Assembly (NCBI GenBank): GCA_030549495.1
Contig: JAUIRK010000889.1
Location: forward strand, 746,501 to 810,500
DNA: 64,000 nucleotides
Reading direction: 5' to 3'
Origin: Nectonema munidae
Taxonomy: Eukaryota > Nematomorpha > Nectonematoida > Nectonematidae
The notes beneath the pieces were generated by a model. That model saw nothing but the letters and a program-made list of their open reading frames with translations. It ran no database searches and had not been told where the DNA came from. The translations under genes were made by a program, and so were the position numbers. This document shows positions 1 to 10,860 of the stretch, piece after piece. Numbering within the stretch: the first letter of the stretch is position 1; every line of letters starts with the position of its first letter.

Positions 1-938
1 ATTATTATATATTAATTTATAATAATTATTATTATTCCTGGCTTTGCCAGTTTCATTTGGAAAAATGTAAGTTAACTTGGATTGGTGTGACATTTCTATC
101 GTCAAGATACAATGATCACTGGTTGTTTTATACTACAAGCAAGATCATGGTTTATGTTTCAATCATGAGATATTTGGTAATCGAAATCATTACTTCACTG
201 ACTTTATTGACTCGTTCTTTAATCGATATCAGTTTAAATAAAATAAGTGTGGCTGAGGTAGACTAACAAATATTTTAATATATTTTTTCTATTTCTAAAA
301 TTGTTCTAAGTTTGATAACATATATTTAAAAATGAAATGATGAGTTAATTTTCAAAGGCTCATAAATTAAACTTGATCAACTTCTTTAGCAATAATTAAT
401 TATTTTATTTGCCTAATTTATTCAGTTTTGTTTGGTAAATTTTTTAGAATTGTCTTAATTTCTTCAAAAATAGATTTGGGACTAATTTCTTTGAAAAATA
501 CTTCAGCGTTAAATCCAAGTTTGATTTTAGGTTTGATCTGTTTATGTAGGATTCCCTAAGCACACACCAATATTTTTGTTTATATTCTAAACTGTTTGAA
601 GTTACATATAATAATAATACATTTAAATTAAATCAAATAATGTTATCAAAATTATCTATTGTTTATTATAATTTATTATTATGATCATTGCTAAGATGTT
701 TTTGGGTATCTCTGATAAGCTGAGTTAGAACATCTACTCTAAATGCTCGGATGTAAAGTGACATTATTGTTGGTGTCAGAACCAGCAGTGCAACTTCACA
801 AAAGGTTGATTCAACACCAGAAACCGAAACTAACTTACATTATATCCAGACCAGATTAGAATTGGTTAACTTATTTAATTGGGATAGTGGTTTCAGTGGC
901 TGAAAACGACTTTTCGACAAAATTTATTTTCCTTTTAG
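1..938. other. Intron of the ERG-type channel gene, no exon seen
   Basis: This AT-rich stretch has no coding sequence I can support. The pore-helix and selectivity-filter exon that must precede exon 939-1138 is not here, so it lies upstream of the window. Around 440-560 the reverse strand weakly resembles the linker between endonuclease and reverse transcriptase of a LINE, but it is too short to call. The polypyrimidine tract at 925-936 followed by AG at 937-938 is the acceptor of the first exon. Confidence 0.6.
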
Positions 939-1138
939 CTATCATGTATGCTAGTGTGTTTGGCAATGTTTCCGCTATTATTCAGCGCTTGTACTCAGGC
1001 ACAACAATGTACCACGATCAGATGATGAAGCTGAAGGAATTCATCAAATTTCACCAAATATCTAATCCCTTAAAGCACAGATTAAAAGAGTACTTTCATC
1101 ACACATGGTGTCATACCAATGGCATTGATATGAATTCC
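939..1138 (+). CDS. sei: ERG/seizure-type K+ channel, exon with end of S6 and C-linker (partial gene)
   Basis: KCNH-family voltage-gated potassium channel subunit of the ether-a-go-go-related (ERG; Drosophila seizure) subfamily, acting in the plasma membrane as a tetramer. This exon encodes the intracellular end of S6 and the first C-linker helices. The run [18 protein letters not shown] is nearly identical to animal ERG channels, followed by [19 protein letters not shown] and TNGIDMNS. I start the exon at 939, after a textbook acceptor (TTTTCCTTTTAG), with two bases completing a split codon. Reading the frame further upstream would shorten S6 by about five residues relative to the family, so that start is rejected. 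The donor is GTACGT at 1139, phase 0. Exon 2 continues in frame to give [12 protein letters not shown], matching [12 protein letters not shown] of vertebrate ERG. The ERG assignment over EAG or ELK rests on [10 protein letters not shown] and the C-linker sequence. The symbol is by homology. Confidence 0.93.
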
Positions 1139-2079
1139 GTACGTAATGCTTATTATACCCTCTTTATCTCCTATCTTTTTTCCATTTTATAGTAGTAGTA
1201 GTAGTTTATTCGAAAAAAATATTCTGTAAAAAATACGTCACCGGACATTTAATCTGAGATTTTACTTAAAATTTTTCTTAGCTATCTTTTACTTTTTTCA
1301 TTAATTTTTTTAACATATGTTAGTATTTAGTAAGCTGTTTGAAGTATTTAACAGGAATGTTTTTGAGAATAGATTTCGACTTTTTGAGGAAATGAATGTT
1401 GAGTATGTTCTTTTTCATCAACCTTTACAAATATGTTGTAGGTATTATTTTTATAGTTTAAACTTCAACGTATGTTTTAGGATTAGTAACATTACATTTA
1501 GTCTGAGTTCATTTTTCTTTAATAGATGTAATATCATTCCAAATATCGGTAACGTTTTATTACAGACATCAACTTTGTTGCTAACTTCATCGGTATAATT
1601 TCCTATTTTTTATCAGATCTAACACATAGTTTATTGAGCCAATGAATTCCATATTCAAAAAACTTTCAGATAAATTGTGACACGAGAAGCAAAACTAATT
1701 TTTACATTCATAGCATTTTAACAAATATATACACTTTTTAGGAACCAATTACAGCACCAACTTTGATTACAATTATTTGACTTATCGCAATTGATAACTT
1801 GGACTGAGAATGATTGTCTAGATTTAGTATATTTATAAAAAAAAGGCACAGACATTGTCATTGGTTGTCGAGTAGATTTTTTTTTATCTTTTTCGAAATT
1901 GAAGGAGATAAATTTATTGAAAAGTCTCTAAAGAAGAAAATTAGAAATTTATAGAAGATGAGATCCGTTTTCATTTGATAGAAATCATCAAATTTCAGGA
2001 TCAAGTTATCAAAAGACTTTTTTGGAGACGGAGCAAAGTATTACCACCAGCTTGATAACAATAAAGTTACTATATGTAA
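1139..2079. other. Intron 1, unassigned AT-rich part
   Basis: No exon or recognisable element. An open frame at 1317-1598 has no recognisable features and is treated as chance. The lower edge of the reverse-strand LINE remnant that follows may reach into 1860-2079, but I cannot define it. Confidence 0.5.
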
Positions 2080-2960
2080 TGTGAGTCAAGAAAGGTCTTA
2101 TAGAGTGTTAACATAGCTTAAAATTTTATTTACTAGTTTTAGATTTCTAGTTACATAAGCTAACTTATGAGAAACGAAAGAAATGTGATCATATCAAGAC
2201 AAGTTATGATTTATAATTAATCCGAAAAAGTTGACGTTTAAAACTTTTCTGAATCCAATTTCATTTAAAAAGTCATCAAACTTTTTAATATCAGCTTTGT
2301 ATGAAAAAACTATACTGTATGATTTATTAGGATTAGAATTAAGTTGTCACTGCTAAATCACTTGTTAATCAAGTTAATATTTTCAAGAAGAAAATCTCTA
2401 GTTTAAGGAAAATATGTTACATCATGGGCGTACTTAAGTATTTTTATATTTGTGAGAGACATAGAAAGATTGTTGATGTATAGAAGAAGGACTGAAGATA
2501 GAATACAACCCACTGATATCTATCAATTAAATATTATTCCATAAACTTAAGGGAGTTTTCAGAAAAACCATAATATCTTAACTTGGTTATTAGACAGCGA
2601 CTAAATACAAGAAACAAAAATAAAATCATTCTTAGATTCTATGGAAATTATTGTGTTAATAAAATAGGTATCAAACTGTTCAGTTGAGTAAGATCTTCTG
2701 AAACCAAACATGAAAAAAATTGTTCAATCTAAAATAAGTATTAATTTGTGAATGTATGATTGTTTCAAAAATTTTAGAGATCGAACGTACTATAGTTATA
2801 GGTTCTATTTTCTTTCTTTTAGGATACTGGGAAAAATATTCGAAAACTTCAAACAAGAATTAAAAGCGACCATTAGTGTGGGAGAAATATATTTTTGTAT
2901 ATATTTCAGTTAATAAATTGAAAGAACAAAATGGCTTCGCAATTCGAACATTTTAGATTC
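2080..2960 (-). mobile_element. LINE reverse-transcriptase remnant, heavily decayed
   Basis: Translation of the reverse strand in shifting frames gives ordered blocks of a non-LTR reverse transcriptase. Near 2800 it reads EPITIVRSISKIFETII, the family's NYRPISILPTLSKIFEKII block. Near 2600 it reads LITKLRYYGFSENSLKFM, the LLxKLxxYGI block. Near 2500 it reads LLLYINNLSMSL and then KYAHDVTYF, equivalent to the catalytic FADDT box with the first Asp replaced by His. Endonuclease and ends are not visible. Multiple stops and frame changes mark it as old. It lies antisense in intron 1 of the channel gene. The clade is probably Jockey- or I-like, but I am not sure. Confidence 0.65.
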
Positions 2961-3685
2961 TAAAGGACTAAAAGTACATCTTTCAAAGATATATGATAAA
3001 AATAAAGGGATTTAATTTCCTGATCTATATATTTTTCACATGATAAATGACCGAATTCTGAAATAAAATTGGTGGAAAAAGATCATTGAAAATAAAAAGG
3101 TTATATAATAAGTAATTTCTATTAAATTCAAAATTTAAAAACAAAACCCCAAACTTTTTATCACATTACTTTCCAAGTGCTTTTGCTATTTTTATATTTA
3201 TTTATTAAATTTTTATAATATTTTTTGAGAAATCTGACCTTATATTTCACCATATTCCTAAAATGAACAAAATTTAAATTAATTTCTCTTTGAACAAATT
3301 TACAATGATTACTCAGGGCTGCATAAATAGAATCAGCACATCCATATTTAGAACAGTTGATGCATTTAAATCCTTATAAATTTATTAAATCAGTTCCTTT
3401 ATGCGACAAAGATCAAAATCTACAAACACTAGATTGGAAATCAGTATGCTCTATCATACAAAAGTTAAGATAATGTTTGTACATAAAATAAGTAAGAATT
3501 TAACAATGAGAAATTTAAAAACAGCCTAAAATTGAATTTGCATAAATACTTATAAATAGAAGTACATATCTTAAATACCCCAAGTTTAACTTCAGGATTT
3601 TGGTAGGCTTTGAAAAAAGGTGTTGAAAGATAGTTTCCAGACCCTGATTTTTTAAAACTTCTCAAGATATAATAATAGATCATAT
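2961..3685. other. Intron 1, nothing recognised
   Basis: AT-rich sequence with homopolymer runs. The reverse open frame at 3465-3737 runs into the terminus of the MITE that follows and is not a gene. Confidence 0.5.
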
Positions 3686-3940
3686 CAGGGCTGGCCTTAG
3701 GCCACTGCAACCTATGCGGCCGCAGTAGGCCCTGCACTTCTCATTTTTCATTTTGATGATATATTGTATGATTTCGCTAAATGCAAGGTTCACAAAATAA
3801 AGTTACTTTGATCGTCATTTTGTGTTAATGAAAAAGTACTTTTTTTCACTTATTTCTCACTTTTAATTATTTTCCTACCCACACTGTGCCCTGCGCAACC
3901 CATTTTGCATAGGGCCCCGCGAACACTAGGGCCGGCCCTG
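3686..3940. mobile_element. hAT-like MITE, 255 bp
   Basis: A short non-autonomous DNA transposon bounded by imperfect terminal inverted repeats. The left end begins CAGGGCTGGCCTTAGG and the right end finishes CCTAGGGC-type sequence ending GGCCGGCCCTG. The ends are much more GC-rich than the surroundings and the middle is AT-rich, with no coding capacity. CAGGG-type ends suggest the hAT superfamily. An exact 8-bp target duplication is not visible (left GATCATAT, right AATAGAAT), so the copy is old or the edges have slipped. Confidence 0.6.
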
Positions 3941-6146
3941 AATAGAATCATCTTTCATTGTAGAAAAAATTAAAATCTATATTTATCGGATTGATCAAGT
4001 TCACATTGTTAATTTCTAGGATAACTCTAGTCTTTTGTGATGTAAGTTTATCTAAAAATTTAAGTGCGATTGAGCTTTTCAAATTTAAGACTTTTTAATG
4101 GGAAAAGAACTATGGGTATATTAAATATACAAAAGTTTTATTTTAGTTGTTAAAATAGGGACAATGGCCCTAACATCATATTTAAATCACTATTTAGTTA
4201 GCTATAAAATTTCTATGATTACTTTGTCCTACTAGAAAGTTTGCTGCCCTAGATTTTGAATTCGGTAAAGATCTTGTCCTATGATGCATATAAATAGTTT
4301 TCAGACTGATGCTATATATATATTCTGGACATAGACTATTTACAATTTATTTTTAATTTCCGATCAAGAAATGTCTACCGATGATATTTCTGTCGGCCAA
4401 ATGATATTCAATGATAATATGATAAAGGTTTTTAATGATTTTATCAGTATAAAATAAAATAATATCTACTTTTTTAATATCTTTAATAAATATACTTTTA
4501 GAGACTTAAAAAAATATTTTTCAGTTAAAACTTTTTCAATCACATTTTTTATCTTTTGAATTATGTTCTTTACTCAAGAAGAAAATGGAAGAGAAACCAA
4601 TAAATATCACACCACCTACTGAAATATGTCATTTTAAATATTTAAAAATTTTAATAATTCTTTCTAAAGTAATTTTTCATAACTTCGTTGACATATGACA
4701 ATACTTGCCGTGATTAATGAGTAACTGGATATCGTCTCATGAAAATTTGAATCAAATTATTCTTAAATATTGAAGATTTTGTTTCAGTTTGGGATCCAAA
4801 AAATTTCACATAACAATTTGCAGAACATGTGTCAAATTCTAGAAACTAAATAAAAATTTTAATTTTTTTAACTCTTTATTACGTTTATATTAGTTTTTCA
4901 TCTTGAATTGCTAAAAGATAAATTTGAATTGTAAAAAGACGAAATAGAATCACAAAAAGATGAAATAATATATTAAAATTGGTACATATACACTGGAACT
5001 TTTTTAACACGGTCACTAAAGTGTCTGCTTATTTTTGACCGTATTTCAGGAGTGCCCGTTATAGAGAGTCTTGAAAAAATTAAAGCATTTCAAGATTTAT
5101 TATTATATATATTATCCAAACTATCAAGAATTGTTATGTAAGAAAAATTTAATAACAGTTGTTTGAGTTTCGTTATAACTAAAGCGCCGCTGGAACGCGC
5201 TGAGATATAAAATGACATAAAAACAAATATATTTGAATAAAAAAATACTATTTGAACTCTAAATTTTAAGCGCTTTTTAGTAATATTCTCTATTTTTACC
5301 CATTTTTTTAAATTTACAATAAAATCATATTTTGCTTCTGCAAATATAGCCCGCATATCCCTTCTCCATACAAAAGTTTTTCAAAGATGATGCCATCCTC
5401 TTTGTGTCTTCAAATCAAGATATTTTTATTAGATTTTCGTCGAATGTATCTTCATTTTCTTCAAAGTATACCTTTATACTGATTAAAAGGGTATTTTCCG
5501 ATCTTTGTTTAGTTGTCCCATAATTCGAATATTGCTTTCAATATTGGCATATTCATTAAAATCAGTAATCCCTGATTGAAACTTGTCTGTGACAATATTA
5601 AAAAAGAATCAAACGAGCTAATTTCTTCTTGAATGTGTTCACATTGCTCTATATTCCTTTGGTCTATTTTGTTCGTTCCAAAACTAAAATATATTTTCAG
5701 TTCTAGGATAAATAAACACTTTTTAGTAAAGCATAATTTACGTTGATTGACACAACTTAACACCAATGATAGTTATCAGTATATATATAGAATAAAACTA
5801 ACTATCAAACAAAATAACGATAGAATTTTACCAATAAACTAAGATGTTTAAGTTTATACTATTTATTTAAAAAATATTATTACATTTAAAATCTTAGTTA
5901 TATTGCTTCAGAGAGTAAGCTGTAATAGACCTTCATTAGAGTTAAAGCCTTTGCTAAACATCTGAAAGATATTAGTAGCTTATGCTGTCAATCATCATAA
6001 AAAAATTTACACTTTCTATCTTTAAGTACCATTTATAATAAAGAAATTCTTTATTAGAATAAAGAACGTATTTATATTAAAGTTTGAATAAAATTGGTTG
6101 TTATTTTTTTTTTATCAAATTACTTAATCACCTCTGGTTTTTCTGG
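3941..6146. other. Intron 1, unassigned; possible pogo/Tigger-like end near 4990
   Basis: No exon found. Sequence at about 4990-5075 (CACTGGAACTT, then ACGGTCACTAAAGTG, then TTTTTGACCGTATTTC) resembles the end of a Tigger/pogo DNA transposon. I found no matching opposite end, and the reverse open frames at 5090-5356 and 5509-5766 do not give a recognisable CENP-B-type transposase. The rest is plain AT-rich DNA. Confidence 0.3.
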
Positions 6147-6154
6147 CTTCAAAT
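6147..6154. repeat. Left 8-bp target-site duplication CTTCAAAT of the hAT element
   Basis: CTTCAAAT directly precedes the CAGGCCCGTCGC terminus and is repeated exactly at 9389-9396. Eight base pairs is the standard duplication of hAT transposases. Confidence 0.93.
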
Positions 6155-9100
6155 CAGGCCCGTCGCCAGGAAACTTGTCCAAGGGGGGGGGGGGGCACGC
6201 ATAAAAATTTTGGGGCACCAATTAAGTTAATAAGGGAGTGAAAAAATACGTAACCTCCGCTTCAACAGCATTGCTCACTCACAGACGGACAGTTGACAGG
6301 TGGAAGAAACCGAAGATATCAGAATAAACCCCAAAGCATGTTGCTAGTAATTTCAATCTAATCAGTAAAATTGTAAAAAGAAACTCAGAATCTGAAAGTA
6401 GCAAACAGTTATTTATTTACAAGCTCAAAATATATTAAAAAAAAAGGAACAAGTTGCAGCATAGAACATCACTTCTTTCTAATACAGCTGAATTTTTCGA
6501 TTATTTTTTGCAAAGTCTTTCAATACTTCATCAAAATCTAGAATCTTTGTGTATTCGCGCAAAAACGACAGGAGGACAAGGTTGCTTTTCCGCTGATGCG
6601 TCATGGATCGTCTATAGGATGTCAGCACTCTCGTTAGTGCGGAAAAGGATGCTTCACACACAGCGGAACTGGCACCAAAGGTAAGTGCAGCTGAGTACAG
6701 TTGGTAAACCAACAAGAATCCTGTTCGGAAGGGATACAATAACGAACAGATATCTCCCATGTCTTTGTGCATGGTGATATCAAACTCTTTGAGGATCAGA
6801 TTTTTGGCCACCAAGCATTCCGCTGCAAACAAAGATGACTGTGGATCTAATTTAATGAGCTCTGCAAGTTTTTGAACTTTATCAACATCAAGAAAGCCTT
6901 CGTTTTCGGGCCAGAGGTTGGAAAAGGACGTGGAGAGAGCACAGTTTCGTTCCGAAAACCGTGTAATTAGTTCCCCCATGCAACTGTCAAGCATTTCAAC
7001 CAAAATGCGCTTCTGCATTGCTGCCTCATTCGAATCATGATCTTCAGACGTGTGTCCAACAACAGAAAGCACGACTGCATCTTTAAGTTTAACGGGGAGT
7101 TTGCGCTGCCGTTTCGGGTGGGTTGCGACTACAAGATCAAACTTTTTGAGTTCCTCTTTTATTGACTCGCATGTTTCATCTGCATCTTCACGCATTTTCT
7201 TGATGGTTTCTAATGTACTGTTGATCAAGATAATGCCTGCTGTTAAGTCACAATCGCGGCACTGCAAAAGCTTGTCGAGAGGCTGCAGAATGGTGAGCAG
7301 TTTGTATACACAGTGTGCAATAAACATGAATTGCTCACTGCGGAGCTGTTTCAGCAGACCGGCAGCTTCGATACACACAGCAGCATCACATCCTGCTTCT
7401 TCACACGTCTCCAGGAGGTCAACCAGATGCTGGTGGTTATCCAGGATGGCTGACGTCGTTGCTAGATGACCGGTCCAGCGTTGATCAAGAAGCCGCTTTA
7501 ACTTGGTACCGTCATATAACCGGTCAAGCTTGGGACGACGAACAAAATTATACAAGGCACCACATGTTGAAAAAAACTACTCTACTTCTTTGTGCTCTCC
7601 AACTGCATGCACAACAACCAGGTGCAGCTGATGGTTGAAGCAGGGAACGTAGGGAACATCTCTTACTAAACATTCCTGGACCTTCTTCTGTACTCCACCA
7701 TTTTTCCCGCACATCACTGAGGCACCGTCATAACATTGGGAAAGTATACAAGCAGTTTCCAATCCGCAGCCTTCAAGACTTTGGAGTATGACGGTCGTTA
7801 ACGAATCTGCATCCAGTTGTTCAGAAGTAGGCATGGCCACCAAAGTTTCGTGTACCTTCCCTTCTTTGACAAATCGAACAACTACTGAAATATTTTCAGT
7901 GTTGGTAGGATCATGAGTTCCATCGGATTTTAGCGTGTACCACGGAATATCAGCTGATTTAACATCGGCAGCAACTTTTCTCAGCACAACATTCTTCATG
8001 ATTGCAATCAGTTCATTCTGCACCATAGCAGACGTATAGCTGCCATTCTTTAGCACAGTCTTAAATATGTTTTGGAGCTTTTCGTCTTTTTGCATGGTAT
8101 ACTCAAAGAGTCTAAGAAACAGACCAGAAGGCTCATCTATGCTTTCTTGATCCAGAGTATCCATACCACTGTGTTTGTCGCCCCTCAGAGGAAGTTCATT
8201 AATGCACAAAAACTGGATAACTTGAGCAATGGATCTCAAGTAATACCTGTTTTTGTCGAGCTGCGTTTCATTAACCAGCGTTGACACACGTTTATCTGTA
8301 CCTCGGACGTTTCTTTCTTTCCATATAGCCATGGCCTGTACATGAGCAGCGCTGGTGCTATGCTTGTTTAAGCCTTTGTTGCTTTCCAAAGCGTGTCGCC
8401 AGTTGGTATAGCCGCTGACTATGAACTGTTTATCTGCACTATGTTTTGAAAAATGTCGACAGCAGTAACAATACGCTGCTTTCTTTTCCTCGAAAATTCC
8501 AGCCAGTCCCTACCATTATACCACGAAACCTGAAAGTCACGTTGCTTCGTTCCAAACTTAGCCGGAGCATAAGAACTGCGCCGTGGTTGTACAGATTTTT
8601 CATTAATCTTTCCAAGATCTGATGGTGAGCCAGACTCTACTGATGTCATCGGAATAGTTTTAACAAACTTGGACAAAGACATATCGAAAATAAACGTCTT
8701 TAAGCTTCTAAAAAACGTCATAAATTTGCTGTATTCAATGAATCCGTCAATAATAAGGTGCTGATCGAGCCAACAATGAACTTGCTTACCTTGAAATTTT
8801 GTGTCATGAAGTGAAAATTCCCTGAGACAGTGAATAATGAGGAATACAATACAGCTGGACTGTGCCTAGACATTGTAACACTGCTACACGGTGTACGAGA
8901 TAGACGCCAGACAGAGATTCCCCCCTAAGCGCCCAAGTTGGTAAATTTACAGCCCAGAGACTTATCCCAGGGGATCTAAGATAAAAAGAAAGCAATAGAA
9001 AGAAAGAAAGATATATTTGCAAAAAGATACGTATAAACAAAAAAAGTGATAAATAAAAAGAAATATGCTGTACAAATTACTTAAGGAAATAATTGAGTTA

Positions 9101-9388
9101 GATGCATTTTACATTTCTTTTATTGATTGAATGGAAAATTAAAAAGAAGCCATTGAAAACTTGAGGAAATTCAAAATCAAACCGAAATTTAAAAAAAAAA
9201 GCAATAGAATGTCTGATCAAATGTATTGTTATGGTTGTTCCAACTTTTTTAATTGCTTTGTTGTAATAGTAGTTTTGAGTGCCGTTTTTTCGTGCCCCAT
9301 TTTGGGGGGGGCACAAGTCAGAATGGGGGGGGGGGGGGGGGGCACGCCCCCCCTCTCGTGCCCCCCCCCCCCCATAGCGACGGGCCTG
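6155..9388 (-). mobile_element. Nearly complete hAT DNA transposon, 3.2 kb
   Basis: Both ends are present. The left end is CAGGCCCGTCGCC and the right end, read inward on the other strand, is CAGGCCCGTCGCTATG. Each is followed by a long G tract and the motif GGGCACG. An exact 8-bp duplication, CTTCAAAT, flanks the element. It carries one transposase gene on the minus strand with few disabling changes, which together with the perfect target duplication suggests a fairly recent insertion. It sits in intron 1 of the channel gene, antisense to it, with its right end 72 bp upstream of the exon 2 acceptor. The non-coding 8722-9388 part includes the G/C-tract hairpin region at 9303-9374. Confidence 0.93.
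6479..8721 (-). pseudogene. hAT transposase (TTF-type zinc finger, ZMYM1-like), interrupted
   Basis: DNA-cutting transposase of the hAT superfamily, read from 8721 down to 6479. The order is standard. An N-terminal TTF-type zinc finger contains YCYCCRHF near 8455-8477 and then SGYTNWRHALE. The first catalytic block is SDGTHDPTN near 7900. The second is QCYDGASVMCGKNGG near 7720. The CxxH block is CFNHQLHLVVVH near 7630. A W block, LDQRWTGHLATTSA, follows near 7450. The C-terminal dimerisation block is EASFSALTRVLTSYRRSM near 6620. Two lesions are visible. A TAG at 7577-7579 stands between EVE and FFSTCGALYN, with the frame unchanged across it. A one-base frame change near 8480-8500 separates WYNGRDWLEFS from the zinc finger. 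Otherwise the roughly 740-codon frame is open. The G/C and codon use are clearly richer than in the surrounding host DNA, as expected for recent arrival. Confidence 0.9.
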
Positions 9389-9396
9389 CTTCAAAT
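9389..9396. repeat. Right 8-bp target-site duplication CTTCAAAT of the hAT element
   Basis: Exact copy of 6147-6154, immediately after the GGGCCTG terminus. Only 64 bp remain between it and exon 2. Confidence 0.93.
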
Positions 9397-9460
9397 GGCT
9401 TATTAAATCTTGGTTTACATATATTTTCGCTGCTATAATTATTGACACCTCATACTTAAG

Positions 9461-9591
9461 GTTCTTAAAGGATTTCCTGAGTGTTTGCAAGCAGAAATTT
9501 GCATGCACTTAAATAGAAACCTATTGAACGACTGCAAAGCCTTTGACAACGGTTCACCTGGATGTCTTAGAGCTCTTTCTCTCAGATTCAA
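9461..9591 (+). CDS. sei: ERG/seizure-type K+ channel, exon 2 (C-linker to start of cNBHD)
   Basis: Encodes [17 protein letters not shown], then [14 protein letters not shown], then [13 protein letters not shown]. These align residue for residue with the C-linker and first helix of the cyclic-nucleotide-binding homology domain of ERG channels (vertebrate [21 protein letters not shown]). The acceptor is the AG at 9459-9460 after a modest pyrimidine tract. The donor is GTAAAC at 9592. The exon starts in phase 0 and ends with two bases (AA), which the first base of exon 3 completes to Lys, giving RFK-TSHVPPGE as in vertebrate KFK-TTHAPPGD. The frame is only 43 codons. The intron before it is 8322 bp, 3.2 kb of which is the hAT insertion. 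Confidence 0.93.
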
Positions 9592-10215
9592 GTAAACTTT
9601 TTATTATGTTAATTGTATACGTTTGATATTCAATTCCTGATTGAAAATATACAATAGTGGGCTCGCAAAATTTTCAAATCCGCGTTCGATCTCCAACCCA
9701 GAATTGGCCTTTGAGTTGTTCTCTTCTTCTAACAATCACTTCTTAAATGCTGTTATCTCATACTTGATATGAACAGTTTTTGATAGAGAATTTCGATTTG
9801 CTTATTGTACCCAGGGTTGCAATTATAAGCATTGCGGCCCATACCCATATGGCCTATACAAATCTCATGCCCGCCACGATATAAAACTCTTGCAAATCAA
9901 TAATAATAAAAATGTTTCAAAGTATATTTTATATTTTTTGAAATTAAAAATTATGATTTTCTTAAAAATTATTATATTTCTACAATATATAGGTAATAAT
10001 GAAATTTTTTTATCAAACTTAATATTTCGTCTCTTCAAGACTTTTTCAGAAAATATTCTTCTGAATATATTATTGTCTTTTTATACTAAATATATTATTG
10101 TCTGAGGAAGCCTTGAGAAAGCGAAATATTACGTTTTATAAAAAAAATTTCATCAATTATTTTAATATTATTACTGTTTACTTATTCGTTATACCAACTT
10201 TTTGATGGTCCTTCA
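9592..10215. other. Intron 2, nothing recognised
   Basis: AT-rich. The open frame at 9890-10105 is Lys/Ile/Phe-rich and has no family signature, so I treat it as chance. Confidence 0.5.
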
Positions 10216-10860
10216 CAGGGCCGAATCAAGAGATCGTGGCGCCCCAGGGCAAAGATCCTGAATGGAGCCCCTCACCGCTTGCTCTTTCTTTTCTCCCTCA
10301 TCCCCACCACATTCTGGCTTAAAAAGTGATTTAGAAAAAAAATGCTCACATTTTTATTAAGCCACATAATTCAGATATATACTGACTGAGTCAAAGACAG
10401 TCTCCATTAGATGTTTATTTTTCGTAGCATCAAAATTATCGATGACTTCGTCAAAATCAACACAATAGAGAACTTCTTTCTCAATGCTTATAAGAGGCAG
10501 ACTTTGCAGGCGGGCTTGACCCATAGTGCTCCTTAGGTAGGACTTAATAAGTTTTAGCTTGCTGAATGACCTTTCACAGGAGGCAATAGAAGTTCCAATT
10601 TTCAGCATGATACTCAGAGCCACTTGTAGATTCGGACAGACTCCTGGGTGCGAGGATAGGAAACCAAGTAACTCCATAGCGTTTGCCGGTTTTTCCTTCC
10701 GAGGTTTCAAAAACATTTGAATGCCCTCAATTTTCATCTCAAGCTCTGCTGCATTGACGTCAGTGGCCATGAAATGGCGTCCCCTAGGTGTGGCACCCCG
10801 GAGAAATTGTCTCTCACTGCCCTCCCCCTTGATACGGTCCTGGTCCTTCAGCACCATTTC
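10216..10860 (-). mobile_element. Second hAT transposon, one-ended fragment
   Basis: The left terminus reads CAGGGCCGAATCAAG and is followed by a GC-rich stretch (GGCGCCCCAGGGC), then by a minus-strand frame encoding the C-terminus of a hAT transposase. The opposite terminus and the N-terminal two-thirds of the gene are absent, so this is a truncated copy. Its end sequence and protein differ from the 6155-9388 element, so it is a separate family. Confidence 0.75.
10357..10857 (-). pseudogene. hAT transposase C-terminal fragment
   Basis: An open frame of 166 codons. The C-terminal half is the hAT dimerisation domain: LQVALSIMLKIGTSIAS, then CERSFSKLKLIKSYLRSTM, then LPLISIEKEV and FDEVIDNFDA. 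The family's core block is xERSFSxLxxIKxYLRSTM, which is intact here. The first 45 or so residues are not recognisably hAT. Zinc finger and catalytic Asp blocks are missing, so it cannot be active alone. The closest type by eye is the zinc finger MYM-type 1-like group. Confidence 0.82.

Noticed and set aside
887-938. Open frame extending the first ERG exon upstream to a Met at 887
   Set aside because: It would leave S6 about five residues short of the family. A strong acceptor (TTTTCCTTTTAG) at 927-938 lies exactly where homology begins, so the upstream part is intron.
4990-5766. Tigger/pogo transposon
   Set aside because: Only one end-like segment is visible; no opposite end and no recognisable transposase, so not called as a feature.
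7050-7469. 139-codon plus-strand frame
   Set aside because: Antisense shadow of the hAT transposase on the minus strand.
9161-9438. Plus-strand frames rich in Gly and Pro
   Set aside because: They are translations of the G/C tracts in the right end of the hAT transposon.
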